This document shows positions 26,451 to 36,144 of a stretch of 64,000 nt of DNA, one piece after another. The first letter of the stretch is position 1. Each line of letters opens with the position of its first letter. The DNA is taken from NCBI GenBank assembly GCA_029934835.1, contig JAOZLL010000002.1:1-64000 (forward strand), read 5' to 3'. The notes below the pieces were generated by a model, which was not told the DNA's origin, made no database searches, and was given only the letters and a program-made list of their open reading frames with translations. Source of the stretch: Flavobacteriaceae bacterium. GTDB taxonomy: Bacteria; Bacteroidota; Bacteroidia; Flavobacteriales; Flavobacteriaceae. A program made the position numbers and the translations under genes.

Positions 26451-29261
26451 ATGCAAAAGGTGCAATACATAGTTTTGGTTTTGGCAAGTTATCTATTTGC
26501 CATGCCTACCTATGCCCAAAATAATCAAATAAAAATGCAGGTTCTATTAGATATCGAATCTAATAGTGTAAAAATACAGCAGCAAATCACTTATTTTAAC
26601 AAATCAAATGATACCTTAAAATCCATTTTTTTACATGATTGGGCTAATGCTTTTTCGAGTAAAAACTCTGTTCTTGGGAAACGTTTTGTAGAAAATTATA
26701 GTAAAAAATTCTTTTTCACTAAAGATAAAAATCGTGGTTTTACCAAAATAAATAATATTACAGTAAACTATCAAACCACAGAGTGGAAACGTAGTAATGA
26801 AACTGCTGATTATATTGAAATTCCATTTAAAAAACCACTTCAACCAAAAGACTCTGTTTCTATTAATTTAAACTACTTAGTTAAAATTCCACATGCTAAA
26901 TTTACTGATTATGGATTTGATAAAGGCACTTATAACCTACGCTACTGGTACATAACACCCGTTGTTTATACTAATAAATGGGAGTTATTACATCATTTAG
27001 ATATGGATGATCTTTATCAAGATCCTACGGATTATACTGTAAAAATCACAGTTCCAAATACATACCAAATAGCAAGTAATTTACTTGTAAAAAAAGAAAG
27101 TGAAACACAATACAAATTACAAGGTAAAGACTTGATGGATTTTGAATTGCACCTATCTCCTTCAAATGATTTTGAACGATTTCAAACGGAGAAGGTTCTT
27201 GTTTCCACTAACTTAAATACAATACAGATAGGATCAAATGTCAAGTTAGATATTCTCAATAGACAACTACTATTTCTAAAAGAAAATCTTGGAGCATATC
27301 CTCATAAAAAAATCTTTGTAAATAATACCATCTACACTAAAAACCCTTTATATGGTTTTAATCAATTACCAAAGATTCTTCGCCCGTTTTCAGATACTTT
27401 TGAATGGGATATGAGGATGTTTAAAACGCTTACAAATTATTATATCAATAATAGTTTACTAATACATACTAGAGAAAACACCTGGTTACAAGATGGTATT
27501 CAATCTTATATGATGTCACTTTATGTTAAAGAGTTTTATCCTGAAATAAAACTTATGGGTGGTATTTCTAAAATTTGGGGTATTCGCTCCTATTATCTTT
27601 CTGAGTTAGAATTCAATAACCGCTATTCTTTAACCTATAGATATGCAGCACGTAGAGGTAATGACCAACCTCTAAATATGCGTACAGATTCACTAACCAA
27701 CTTTAACCGTAAAATCCTTAATAAATACAAAAGTGGCATGGGACTACTTTATTTGGATGATTTTCTTGGTGACAATATTGTACAAGATGGAATTAAACAA
27801 TACTTCGCAAACAATACATTAAAAAATGACTCAATAGATATTTTTAAAAAATTCATTTCAGCTGAAACAAACAAAGATTTAACCTGGTTTTTTAATGATT
27901 ATATTAAAACTGATAAAAAGGTAGATTATACTATAACAAAAACAAGTAAAAAAGGTGATTCTATTCAAATAACAATAAAAAATAATAAGAGCTTTTCACC
28001 TCCTATCTCTCTCTATAGTTTAAACAATAATACTGTCCAATCTAAAAAATGGCTTATTGGTATCGATTCAACCAAAACTATCATTATTCCAAAAGGAACA
28101 TCTAAAAATTGGATGTTAAACTATGAAAAGAAAATACCTGAGATAAACTTACAAAACAATTGGGGAAACACAAGCTGGTCACCCATAAAACGTCCACTAA
28201 AAATTAAATGGTTAAGCGATGCTGAGGATCCATATCACAATCAATTATTTATAGAACCAAACATTATTTATAATTATTACGATGGGTTCATTCTATCTAC
28301 TGCCTTTACAAACAAAAGTTTAGTAAAAAAAGAATTTGAATATCGAATTATTCCTGCTTATGGATTTAAAAGTCAATCTCTTACAGGTTCTTTCAAAGGA
28401 GTATATTGGAAATATCCCGAAAATAAAAAAATTAGTAGTTATCGTTTTGGCATAACGGGTTCTTATTTTCATTACCAACCTAATTTAGCCTATAAAAAAA
28501 TAACTCCTTATGCACAATTATTCTTTAAACGAAAAAACTTTCGTTCAGTAAAAGGAAGTTCGATCAGTACTAATTTTACAATGGTTGATAGAGAAATAAA
28601 TCCTCTTGACAACACACAACTTGAAGCTAATAAGTATAATATTTTTAACTTGAGCTATGTGTATAGTAATCCTGAGATAATTAACAATTTTTTGTTTTAT
28701 TCAAATATAGAAATCGGTACAAATTTCAGTAAACTATCTACAGATATACGTTTCAGAAAACTAACTAATAGTAATAGGTTATTTGGTGCACGACTTTTTG
28801 TTGGTGTATTTTTACATAATAATACCAACTCAGATTATTTTAGCTATGGAATAAACCGGCCCAATGATTATCTTTTTAGATACAATTATTATGGACGTTC
28901 GGAAACTAATGGGATTTTCAGTCAACAATTTATCATGAATGATGGTGGATTTAAATCACAAATGCCCGTTAGTTTTGCAAACCAATGGATTACGTCATTT
29001 AACACCAGTATTGGACTTTGGCGTTGGTTTGAAATCTATAATGATGTAGGACTAGCTAAAAACAGTAACCAACCAGCATATTTTGTACATGATAAAGGAG
29101 TTCGACTCAATTTTGTAAATAATATTTTAGAAGTTTATTTTCCAATGCATTCAAATAATGGCTGGGAAATATCACAACCACACTATGAAAAGCAGATACG
29201 ATTTGTATTTACCTCTGATTTTAAGAGAATTATTCGTTTCTTAAAAAGAGGGTTTATGTAA
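26451..29261 (+). CDS. M1-peptidase-like protein without active site, with barrel-like C-terminus
   Basis: The 936-residue exported protein has signal peptide 'MQKVQYIVLVLASYLFAMPTYAQ'. Residues 25-250 resemble the N-terminal beta domain of M1 aminopeptidases. Residues 280-470 follow the M1 catalytic fold, ending in 'NTWLQDGIQSYMMSLYVKEF', the counterpart of the family's 'WLxEGFxxY'. The zinc motif HExxH is absent (the aligned stretch is 'LTNYYINNSLL'), and no GxMEN motif is visible ('YGFNQLPKI'). From about residue 600 the sequence alternates polar and aromatic residues in short strands and ends 'IRFVFTSDFKRIIRFLKRGFM', which looks like an outer-membrane beta-barrel. A non-catalytic surface or outer-membrane role is inferred. 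Confidence 0.75.
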   Translation: MQKVQYIVLVLASYLFAMPTYAQNNQIKMQVLLDIESNSVKIQQQITYFNKSNDTLKSIFLHDWANAFSSKNSVLGKRFVENYSKKFFFTKDKNRGFTKINNITVNYQTTEWKRSNETADYIEIPFKKPLQPKDSVSINLNYLVKIPHAKFTDYGFDKGTYNLRYWYITPVVYTNKWELLHHLDMDDLYQDPTDYTVKITVPNTYQIASNLLVKKESETQYKLQGKDLMDFELHLSPSNDFERFQTEKVLVSTNLNTIQIGSNVKLDILNRQLLFLKENLGAYPHKKIFVNNTIYTKNPLYGFNQLPKILRPFSDTFEWDMRMFKTLTNYYINNSLLIHTRENTWLQDGIQSYMMSLYVKEFYPEIKLMGGISKIWGIRSYYLSELEFNNRYSLTYRYAARRGNDQPLNMRTDSLTNFNRKILNKYKSGMGLLYLDDFLGDNIVQDGIKQYFANNTLKNDSIDIFKKFISAETNKDLTWFFNDYIKTDKKVDYTITKTSKKGDSIQITIKNNKSFSPPISLYSLNNNTVQSKKWLIGIDSTKTIIIPKGTSKNWMLNYEKKIPEINLQNNWGNTSWSPIKRPLKIKWLSDAEDPYHNQLFIEPNIIYNYYDGFILSTAFTNKSLVKKEFEYRIIPAYGFKSQSLTGSFKGVYWKYPENKKISSYRFGITGSYFHYQPNLAYKKITPYAQLFFKRKNFRSVKGSSISTNFTMVDREINPLDNTQLEANKYNIFNLSYVYSNPEIINNFLFYSNIEIGTNFSKLSTDIRFRKLTNSNRLFGARLFVGVFLHNNTNSDYFSYGINRPNDYLFRYNYYGRSETNGIFSQQFIMNDGGFKSQMPVSFANQWITSFNTSIGLWRWFEIYNDVGLAKNSNQPAYFVHDKGVRLNFVNNILEVYFPMHSNNGWEISQPHYEKQIRFVFTSDFKRIIRFLKRGFM

Positions 29262-29272
29262 AAAAAACATTT

Positions 29273-30343
29273 TTATAACTTGTACACAATCGCATTAATA
29301 TTCATTCCAGCACCAACTGAAGCAAACATTACAATGTCATCCTTTTCTACTTTTTGATCAGAAATCTCACCTTTTAGTACACGATCATAAAGTGTTGGAA
29401 CGGTTGCAACTGAAGAATTCCCTAATAAATGTATGCTCATTGGCATTACTTTTTCAGGAGTAGGAACTTTATATTGTCTAAAAAAACGTTTTATTATTGC
29501 TTCATCCATTTTTTCATTGGCTTGATGGATAAAAACTTTCTTTAAATTATGAATATCAACAGCTGTTTTATCTAATGCAGCCTTCATAGCCACAGGAACA
29601 GTATTAAGTGCATATTCATAAATTTTGCGCCCTAACATTTTCATATAATGTACATCTGGATCTAAAGATTTGTTAAATGACTTTGCAAAATAAAGATAAA
29701 ATGCTTCGTCATAAGTATCTGTTCTTGTTGCCGTACTCAATATCCCTCTTTTTATATCCTCATCTTTTGCCTCAACAATACAAGCTCCTGCACCATCAGA
29801 ATATATCATGGAATCCCTATCATGTTCATCAATTACTCTTGAAAGTGTTTCAGAACCAATAACTAACACTTTTTTTGCCATACCCGATCTTACATATGCA
29901 TGTGCTTGCACCAACCCTTCAACCCAACCTGGACAGCCAAATAATATATCATAGGCAACACAATTAGGATTTTTAATTCCTAATTTATGTTTTACACGTG
30001 AAGCTAAAGTAGGTATAAGATCACTCTGTATTCTATTATTACTAACATCTCCAAAATTATGTGCCAAAATAATATAGTCTAATTCTTCCTTATCTATACC
30101 AGCATCTTTTATGGCTTTTTCGGCTGCAAAAAAACCTAAATCAGATGAAAATAAATCATCTGTTGCCAGACGTCTTTCTTTAATTCCTGTGATGGCTTCA
30201 AATTTCTCTATGATAAGCTCATTATCATAAGTAAATGGAGTTCCATCTTCATTTAAAAACTCAGTATTTAAAAAATCTGAATTTTTTTTCACAATACTAG
30301 GAATGTAACTTCCTGTTCCTGTAATTACGGTATTGATAGGCAT
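29273..30343 (-). CDS. 3-oxoacyl-ACP synthase III family protein (FabH-like)
   Basis: The 356-residue thiolase-fold condensing enzyme has the FabH catalytic triad: Cys137 in 'DILFGCPGWVEG', His273 in 'VFIHQANEKM' and Asn309 in 'HLLGNSSVAT'. FabH enzymes join an acyl-CoA starter with malonyl-ACP. The protein is longer than E. coli FabH (317), as in the flavobacterial 'FabH-like' group that sits beside the porV/cdd genes. A second role in making flexirubin- or polyene-type lipids is possible. It is the last gene of the porU-porV-cdd direction, 70 bases after cdd. Confidence 0.88.
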   Translation of the reverse strand: MPINTVITGTGSYIPSIVKKNSDFLNTEFLNEDGTPFTYDNELIIEKFEAITGIKERRLATDDLFSSDLGFFAAEKAIKDAGIDKEELDYIILAHNFGDVSNNRIQSDLIPTLASRVKHKLGIKNPNCVAYDILFGCPGWVEGLVQAHAYVRSGMAKKVLVIGSETLSRVIDEHDRDSMIYSDGAGACIVEAKDEDIKRGILSTATRTDTYDEAFYLYFAKSFNKSLDPDVHYMKMLGRKIYEYALNTVPVAMKAALDKTAVDIHNLKKVFIHQANEKMDEAIIKRFFRQYKVPTPEKVMPMSIHLLGNSSVATVPTLYDRVLKGEISDQKVEKDDIVMFASVGAGMNINAIVYKL

Positions 30344-30413
30344 AGTTATATAAATTTAACGTACGAAAGTACATTAATATATGAAGTGAGCAAATATTTA
30401 TTTAAAAAATTAA

Positions 30414-30896
30414 CTATAAAAAAGATTCGTCAAAAGCAAAAGGCAAAAGATCTTTTAATGAATGTGCCAGTACCACTTTGCCTGTTTCACCCATAAAATA
30501 GACTTCAATGGGTTCGTTCTGTTTGTGTTCGTACTCTAAAAGCGTTTGGCGACAGGCACCACATGGCGCAACGGGTTTATTTACTTGTTTGAGTGTCGAT
30601 TTAACCGTGATGACAATTTTCTTTACAGCCACATTTGGATATTGAGATGAAGCACTCCAGATAGCCACACGTTCTGCACACATGCCAGATGGGTAAGCTG
30701 CATTTTCTTGATTATTTCCAGTAACAATTTTACCATTTTCTAATAAAATAGCAGCACCCACTTGAAAATGCGAATAGGGCGCATAAGCTCTTGTTATGGC
30801 ATCTTGTGCCTGTAACATTAATTCTTGTATACTAACTGGCAAATCTGCCTGAGAATCAAATATGCTAAAAGGTGTTTGTATGTTTAGATTTTTCAC
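30414..30896 (-). CDS. cdd: Cytidine deaminase
   Basis: The 160-residue homotetrameric-type cytidine deaminase converts cytidine and deoxycytidine to uridine forms in pyrimidine salvage. Zinc ligands are Cys73 with catalytic Glu75 ('MCAERVAIW') and Cys112/Cys115 ('PCGACRQTLLE'). 'YAPYSHFQVGAAIL' is the substrate-binding segment. It starts 11 bases after the porV stop, an arrangement frequent in Flavobacteriaceae, and is probably in the same operon without a functional link. No anomaly. Confidence 0.95.
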   Translation of the reverse strand: MKNLNIQTPFSIFDSQADLPVSIQELMLQAQDAITRAYAPYSHFQVGAAILLENGKIVTGNNQENAAYPSGMCAERVAIWSASSQYPNVAVKKIVITVKSTLKQVNKPVAPCGACRQTLLEYEHKQNEPIEVYFMGETGKVVLAHSLKDLLPFAFDESFL

Positions 30897-30907
30897 TAAA
30901 AAATGAT

Positions 30908-32038
30908 TTAATAATCATAAGAATCTCCAATATTAAAACCAAGAGAAAAACGCAATGTGTTTTCTAATGGATTATTAATATCCGAAGCATTAAACAAATA
31001 AGATATATCAATATTAGTAGCTTTAAACTTAAATCCGGCTCCTGCTGTGAAAAATTTTCGAGCTCCTTTGGTGTCACTTTCGTGAAAATAGCCCAATCGT
31101 AAAGCAAATGCCTCATTATATAAGTACTCTGCTCCTACTGCCCATGTAAACTCTTTCATTTCTTCACTAAATCCTCCTGGAGCATCACCAAAAGAGGAAA
31201 AAATACCTTCAGCAAAACCTATATCATTTTCAGAATAATCTTCTTGTGGTGTTGGTACTAATAATTTAGTAGATTCTAATGTTATTCCCACTTTATTATA
31301 ATCATCAAAAATAAAATCAAATCCAGCACCTAATTTCATATTAGTTGGAATAAAACTTTCATCACCACCATCTACATAACTTACTTTTGGACCAATATTA
31401 GACAAGTTAATACCTCCTCTAAAAACTCCATTAAAATCTCCATAATTTGCCTCGATTGATTCATAGTATGCTGAGATATCAATACCAAATGTATTTACGG
31501 CTTGAAGTTCTGAATCCTGAATTTTAAGAGCAAAATCAGAACGAATATAACGTAGAGTAACTCCCATACTGATTGCTTCGCTTAGTTTTAAAGCATAAGT
31601 TCCATCAATTGAAAACTCATTTGGTTTTTCAACACCCATTTCTTCTCCAAGATCATTGGTTAAATTGATTTCTCCTAACGTAAAATATTTAATACTAGTT
31701 GCCCACGCACTTCGTTCGTTTAATTTACCTGTTGCTGAGATTCCTCCTAAATAAACATCATTTACCAATTCACGCATCCAAGGTGTAAAATTAATCCCAA
31801 CAGAAAATTGAGAATCACTGAATGCAATCTTTGATGGATTGTGATGTTGTGAATTAAAATCTGGACTTGTTGCAACACCAACATCTCCCATTCCTCCTGC
31901 TCTTGCATCTGGAGTTATTAATAGGAAAGGAGCCGCTGTTGTTATTGCATTAATATCATCAACATTAAACTCTTGAGCTATCATCTTCTGTGATAAAACT
32001 AATAATGCAACAAAAACTACTATTATTTTATTTCGCAT
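30908..32038 (-). CDS. porV: Type IX secretion outer-membrane protein PorV
   Basis: The 376-residue protein has signal peptide 'MRNKIIVVFVALLVLSQKMIAQ' and then the PorV opening 'TAAPFLLITPDARAGGMGDVGVAT' followed by a FadL-like beta-barrel. It ends with 'NTLRFSLGFNIGDSYDY'. PorV (also LptO) acts with PorU at the cell surface: it shuttles type IX cargo from the translocon SprA to the sortase PorU. Gene order porU-porV-cdd fits flavobacteria. The gap to porU is 89 bases. High confidence by N-terminal motif and context. Confidence 0.93.
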   Translation of the reverse strand: MRNKIIVVFVALLVLSQKMIAQEFNVDDINAITTAAPFLLITPDARAGGMGDVGVATSPDFNSQHHNPSKIAFSDSQFSVGINFTPWMRELVNDVYLGGISATGKLNERSAWATSIKYFTLGEINLTNDLGEEMGVEKPNEFSIDGTYALKLSEAISMGVTLRYIRSDFALKIQDSELQAVNTFGIDISAYYESIEANYGDFNGVFRGGINLSNIGPKVSYVDGGDESFIPTNMKLGAGFDFIFDDYNKVGITLESTKLLVPTPQEDYSENDIGFAEGIFSSFGDAPGGFSEEMKEFTWAVGAEYLYNEAFALRLGYFHESDTKGARKFFTAGAGFKFKATNIDISYLFNASDINNPLENTLRFSLGFNIGDSYDY

Positions 32039-32127
32039 AAATCTTTATTTTATTCTGTATTATTATATACAGATTATTTAGGTTTTGATATTTATTTATT
32101 GCGTCAAGGCATCAAATATCTGTAAAA

Positions 32128-35100
32128 TTATTGAAGTATGACTAATTTTTCATATTTTTCTGCCTTTAAGTCAGATAATGTGGCTGTTACTGTTAATTTA
32201 TAAATATAGACTCCTTTACCAATTTTTTGTCCAAAATCATCTAATCCATCCCAAAGAATATCTCTTGAAAGGCTTCCTGTATTTTGCACCTGTTGGTTTA
32301 TTGTTTTTACTAATTTACCTGAAACAGTAAATATTTGTATTTGAACTTCTAAAGGTTCATTAGGCTTATTATGATTAAACCAAAATTCGGTATAATTCAC
32401 AAATGGATTTGGATAATTGAGTACATGCTCTAAAACCAACTCACTATCATCTAATACTACAAAATTTAACGTTGCTTCTGCTGGATTATTGTAGGTATCA
32501 TAAGCTTTTAATTGAATGGTATGCTGACCTACTTCTAGGTTTCTAAGTCTATACTCAAGACTTCCCTTTGTAAAATCATTTAATTCAGTTGTATAATAAT
32601 CATTCAGAATAATAGAGTTTTGTTGGTCATCATCTAACACAGCCACAATATCATGATCAACAGAAGTTAACGAGGTATTAATTCCATTTTCATCTTCAAA
32701 AAATGCTAAGAATAAGGGAGATTGATTAGTCGTTCCTCCATCAATAAAAGATTCATCATTCATATACAATCGTAGATTAGGGCCTTGATTATCTTCTGGC
32801 GCCTCTTCATTAATTCCTCCTACCACTACATCTAAATTATAACCACCTTTATCAATTTCATCATTATCAGCATAGAAACTTAATTTACCAAAGCCATAAG
32901 CAATACGAATATCAAGTGGCGCTACAAAATCAAAACTAAATTGTCCATTAACCACTGATGCGCGACCTCTAAAAATTTTACTTTCTTGAACATCAAAAGT
33001 CATGATAGCTGCGTTACCATCATTATTTAGTGTTTCTTTATCCTGAGGTTTATCAAAAACCGTTAAGGATACTTCTCCATTAAAACCTGTATCAGTTTCT
33101 CCTGTATTATTGGTAACAATTCCATCAAAATATACATGTGATAAAGCACTAATAGTATCTAGAGATTGTGTTATTGATACCCCATTCATATGTGTTAATC
33201 TAACATCAGGTTTTGGTACGGCAAGTTTCATAGCTGGATCTCCAAAAGAGAAAACAAAAAAACGTTGCGAATCACCTACAACTCCTTGTGAATTCTTAAC
33301 TAATCGTAGATTTTCTGCAATACTACGTGGGATATTATCAAATTCTAATAAGGCAGGTACAATTTTTTTATTGATCGTATTACCATAACTTGTATAAATT
33401 TTTCTTGCTGTAGCAATATGATAAGCTGCTCCTCCATGCGTATTCCTAATGGTTAATTCGCCTGCTGTGTTTGGCCTTAATGGATTATCAAATCGAGCAA
33501 ACTCACATGATATTACAATAAATAATGGGAGTTTATTACTATTATTCCAAGCTTCAATTTCGTGTGTCTCTAAAAGTCGTTCTAAAGCTAGGCCATCTTC
33601 TCCTCCATGCCCAAAATAATCAGCCAACAAAACACCTCTCTCAATAGCATTGTTTAATGCCGTATTCACATCAGGATACCGAGATCCTCCAGAAGTTATA
33701 ACTTGTGGAAAAGCATCTGCATATATTTTCTTAATATTAAATAATGGCTTGTTTTGTTTTATATTATCCGATATAAACTCCATATTGCTTTGCAAGATAT
33801 ATTCATATCCATTAGAATCATCAATATCATCTGCCATCATCACTATTTGATTTCGCCAATCTCCCAATGAAACTTCTGCATAATAGTTTAAAATTTTTGC
33901 AGTTACCTCACTTGCTTCTGTACTAGTAGAAATAGGAATCCTAGCAATAGCAACATCTTGAGTCTGGAATCCAATCCCATCTAAATCTCCTTCAGAAGGA
34001 TTACTAACAATTGCATAATAATCATCCGTTACAAATGATTTTGTCATATCATAGCTCTTATAAGATTCAAATGCTGGTACTACACCACTATCATACCGAA
34101 TCCCTTTAAAATCAAAACTGGCATCACCATATAGTAATACATATTGTAGCTGTGGTTGCGAATTATCATATAAAAACTTAACAAAATCACGAATGGCAGT
34201 TATATCCGAACCTCCAGATCCAAATTCATTATATATTTGATATAAGGGAACAACCTTGACATTCAAATTAGAATTTTCTCGATGGTATTGAGCCAAAACT
34301 TCTGCTTCACTTACTAAAAAATCTTTTGTAATTATAACGTAGTCTACATTTTGTAAAGCATGTAAATTTTGATTTTGAACTCTTGGATTTGTAATTTGGT
34401 TTGGAGTAAAAAAATTCTGTTCGTTTAACACTATATATTCGTGTAATTCACCGCCATTTGCCGTAAAAATAAAATTTGAATCACTAGATTGATTTTGAAT
34501 ATTTCTAGGGTTTATCAAATCAGTAACATCCCATATTTGAAAAATATTTGGTGTATTTTGTACTTTATAAGAAACAGGATTAGTAGTAGATAGCACATCA
34601 AAATTCCTAAAAGAAAACTGATTTCCATCAGCTAAAAGAGTTTTTTTACCAATTATCTCAATATAATCTAAAAAACATTGAGCTGCTGGATCAGCATTAT
34701 TGTTGTATGATAATGTTAAACCTATACTATCTGAGTTTAAAAAAACCTCATTGGTTGCAATAGCAGTATCTGCTAGTTTATTATCGTTTACAGAAGTAAA
34801 AGATAAAGTTGTTAAACTTTGCCCATTTAGGATTTGATTTAAACTAGTTATTTGTAATGAAACAGCAGCAGCTCTGGTAGTAATCTTAACAGGAAAAGTA
34901 ACATCAAGGTTTGTAAATTGCAGTTGAATACTTCTTTCGTTTTCTATATCAAAGGCTTCTCCTAACCACTGTTGTCCTGCCTGATATAAATTTGTTTGCT
35001 CAATTTCATGTACTATAAAATCATCAAAATTTGTTATTTCAAGTTGTGGTGTTTCTGTTATGAGAGGCATACTAGAAATCCTTTTCCCTAATTGATTTCC

Positions 35101-35943
35101 AACATGAACAAAATAATAAGCTTTATTTGTATAAATATTCTTTTGATGTTTAACTGAAGCTAGTGTATTGTTATGCACCCAATTATCAGGACCTTTTGCA
35201 TAGAATAGCAAATAATCATTTGAATCAAAACTCTCATCGTCTTCTCCAGCCACATAAATTGCTGTTTCTTGTAAATCGTCCAATCTGAAATCACCTATTT
35301 TATAGGGTAATAATTGACCTCCATTACCATATATACTAATATTCTTGGGATTAATATTATTTGTACTTATTCCTAAATTATTTAAAAATGTGCGGTCTAA
35401 CTTATAAACTCCAGTTGTATCAACGCTAAATTTAAACCATTCTCCTGAGGCTAATACTGAATTTGGAGTATATGTTCTTGATTGGTTTCTAGAAGAATCA
35501 TTTAGAAGTTGATACTGTATTTCAAATGATATTATTTTTTTTATTTGATGTCCTTGTTTTACCAATGGATCTATTTCAAAAAACACATGAGATTTATTAC
35601 GAGTAGAAATTACTTGCATATTTGAATTCACTACTTCTAAAACATTCTCAATTTTAATATCATATAATGCTTCTATAGGAATTGATTCATATACAATATT
35701 TTTGACTTCAAAAGTTGTAACCTTCGAATTGTTAGGAACTTGCCATTTCTCCATAAAAGCAGGAATCATCCTATCAAAATTTGCACCATTTTTTGCCACT
35801 AAAGGCATTTCCCATGTTTTATTAGCATCAACATGAACTATTTGTTTCGATTGCCAATCTAACTCGATTTTTTTAATCAATAATTCTTGGGCATTACCCG
35901 AAAAAATGTAAAAAATTGCAGCTAAAAGTAAAAGTTGTCTCAT
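32128..35943 (-). CDS. porU: Type IX secretion sortase PorU (C25-type)
   Basis: The 1271-residue surface protein has a signal peptide at 1-18, a long N-terminal beta region and a gingipain-type (C25) caspase-like domain from about 530 to 860. Catalytic His779 is in 'DYFGHGGEDG' and Cys813 in 'VISCEFARFDNP'. The C-terminal region ends in a flgD/FnIII-like and sorting-type module ('LNYPNPFVNYTEFWF' and 'KGVYIYKLTV'). PorU cleaves the C-terminal signals of type IX cargo and attaches the proteins to the surface. It lies immediately upstream of porV and is divergent from gldJ, the arrangement seen in Flavobacterium. No damage seen. Confidence 0.95.
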   Translation of the reverse strand: MRQLLLLAAIFYIFSGNAQELLIKKIELDWQSKQIVHVDANKTWEMPLVAKNGANFDRMIPAFMEKWQVPNNSKVTTFEVKNIVYESIPIEALYDIKIENVLEVVNSNMQVISTRNKSHVFFEIDPLVKQGHQIKKIISFEIQYQLLNDSSRNQSRTYTPNSVLASGEWFKFSVDTTGVYKLDRTFLNNLGISTNNINPKNISIYGNGGQLLPYKIGDFRLDDLQETAIYVAGEDDESFDSNDYLLFYAKGPDNWVHNNTLASVKHQKNIYTNKAYYFVHVGNQLGKRISSMPLITETPQLEITNFDDFIVHEIEQTNLYQAGQQWLGEAFDIENERSIQLQFTNLDVTFPVKITTRAAAVSLQITSLNQILNGQSLTTLSFTSVNDNKLADTAIATNEVFLNSDSIGLTLSYNNNADPAAQCFLDYIEIIGKKTLLADGNQFSFRNFDVLSTTNPVSYKVQNTPNIFQIWDVTDLINPRNIQNQSSDSNFIFTANGGELHEYIVLNEQNFFTPNQITNPRVQNQNLHALQNVDYVIITKDFLVSEAEVLAQYHRENSNLNVKVVPLYQIYNEFGSGGSDITAIRDFVKFLYDNSQPQLQYVLLYGDASFDFKGIRYDSGVVPAFESYKSYDMTKSFVTDDYYAIVSNPSEGDLDGIGFQTQDVAIARIPISTSTEASEVTAKILNYYAEVSLGDWRNQIVMMADDIDDSNGYEYILQSNMEFISDNIKQNKPLFNIKKIYADAFPQVITSGGSRYPDVNTALNNAIERGVLLADYFGHGGEDGLALERLLETHEIEAWNNSNKLPLFIVISCEFARFDNPLRPNTAGELTIRNTHGGAAYHIATARKIYTSYGNTINKKIVPALLEFDNIPRSIAENLRLVKNSQGVVGDSQRFFVFSFGDPAMKLAVPKPDVRLTHMNGVSITQSLDTISALSHVYFDGIVTNNTGETDTGFNGEVSLTVFDKPQDKETLNNDGNAAIMTFDVQESKIFRGRASVVNGQFSFDFVAPLDIRIAYGFGKLSFYADNDEIDKGGYNLDVVVGGINEEAPEDNQGPNLRLYMNDESFIDGGTTNQSPLFLAFFEDENGINTSLTSVDHDIVAVLDDDQQNSIILNDYYTTELNDFTKGSLEYRLRNLEVGQHTIQLKAYDTYNNPAEATLNFVVLDDSELVLEHVLNYPNPFVNYTEFWFNHNKPNEPLEVQIQIFTVSGKLVKTINQQVQNTGSLSRDILWDGLDDFGQKIGKGVYIYKLTVTATLSDLKAEKYEKLVILQ

Positions 35944-36089
35944 AATAATCTAGACAATAACGTTTGATTATCTTGAATAGTATAAAAAGAAATTAAAAAA
36001 AGTATTATAAGAACAAGTATAATAAAACACTTTTACAAGCGTTAAACATTAACAAATAAATGACACGATTATTAAAATTTATAAAATTC

Positions 36090-36118
36090 TTGTATAAAAT
36101 AAGAAATATTGTAAATTG
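36090..36118 (+). promoter_or_regulatory. Probable gldJ promoter
   Basis: TTG (36090-36092), 19 bases, then TAAATTG (36112-36118), one base short of TAnnTTTG. It lies 27 bases before the ATG in the 201-base gap shared with porU. Confidence 0.4.
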
Positions 36119-36144
36119 CGTGGCTCAATATATTTATTCATAGT

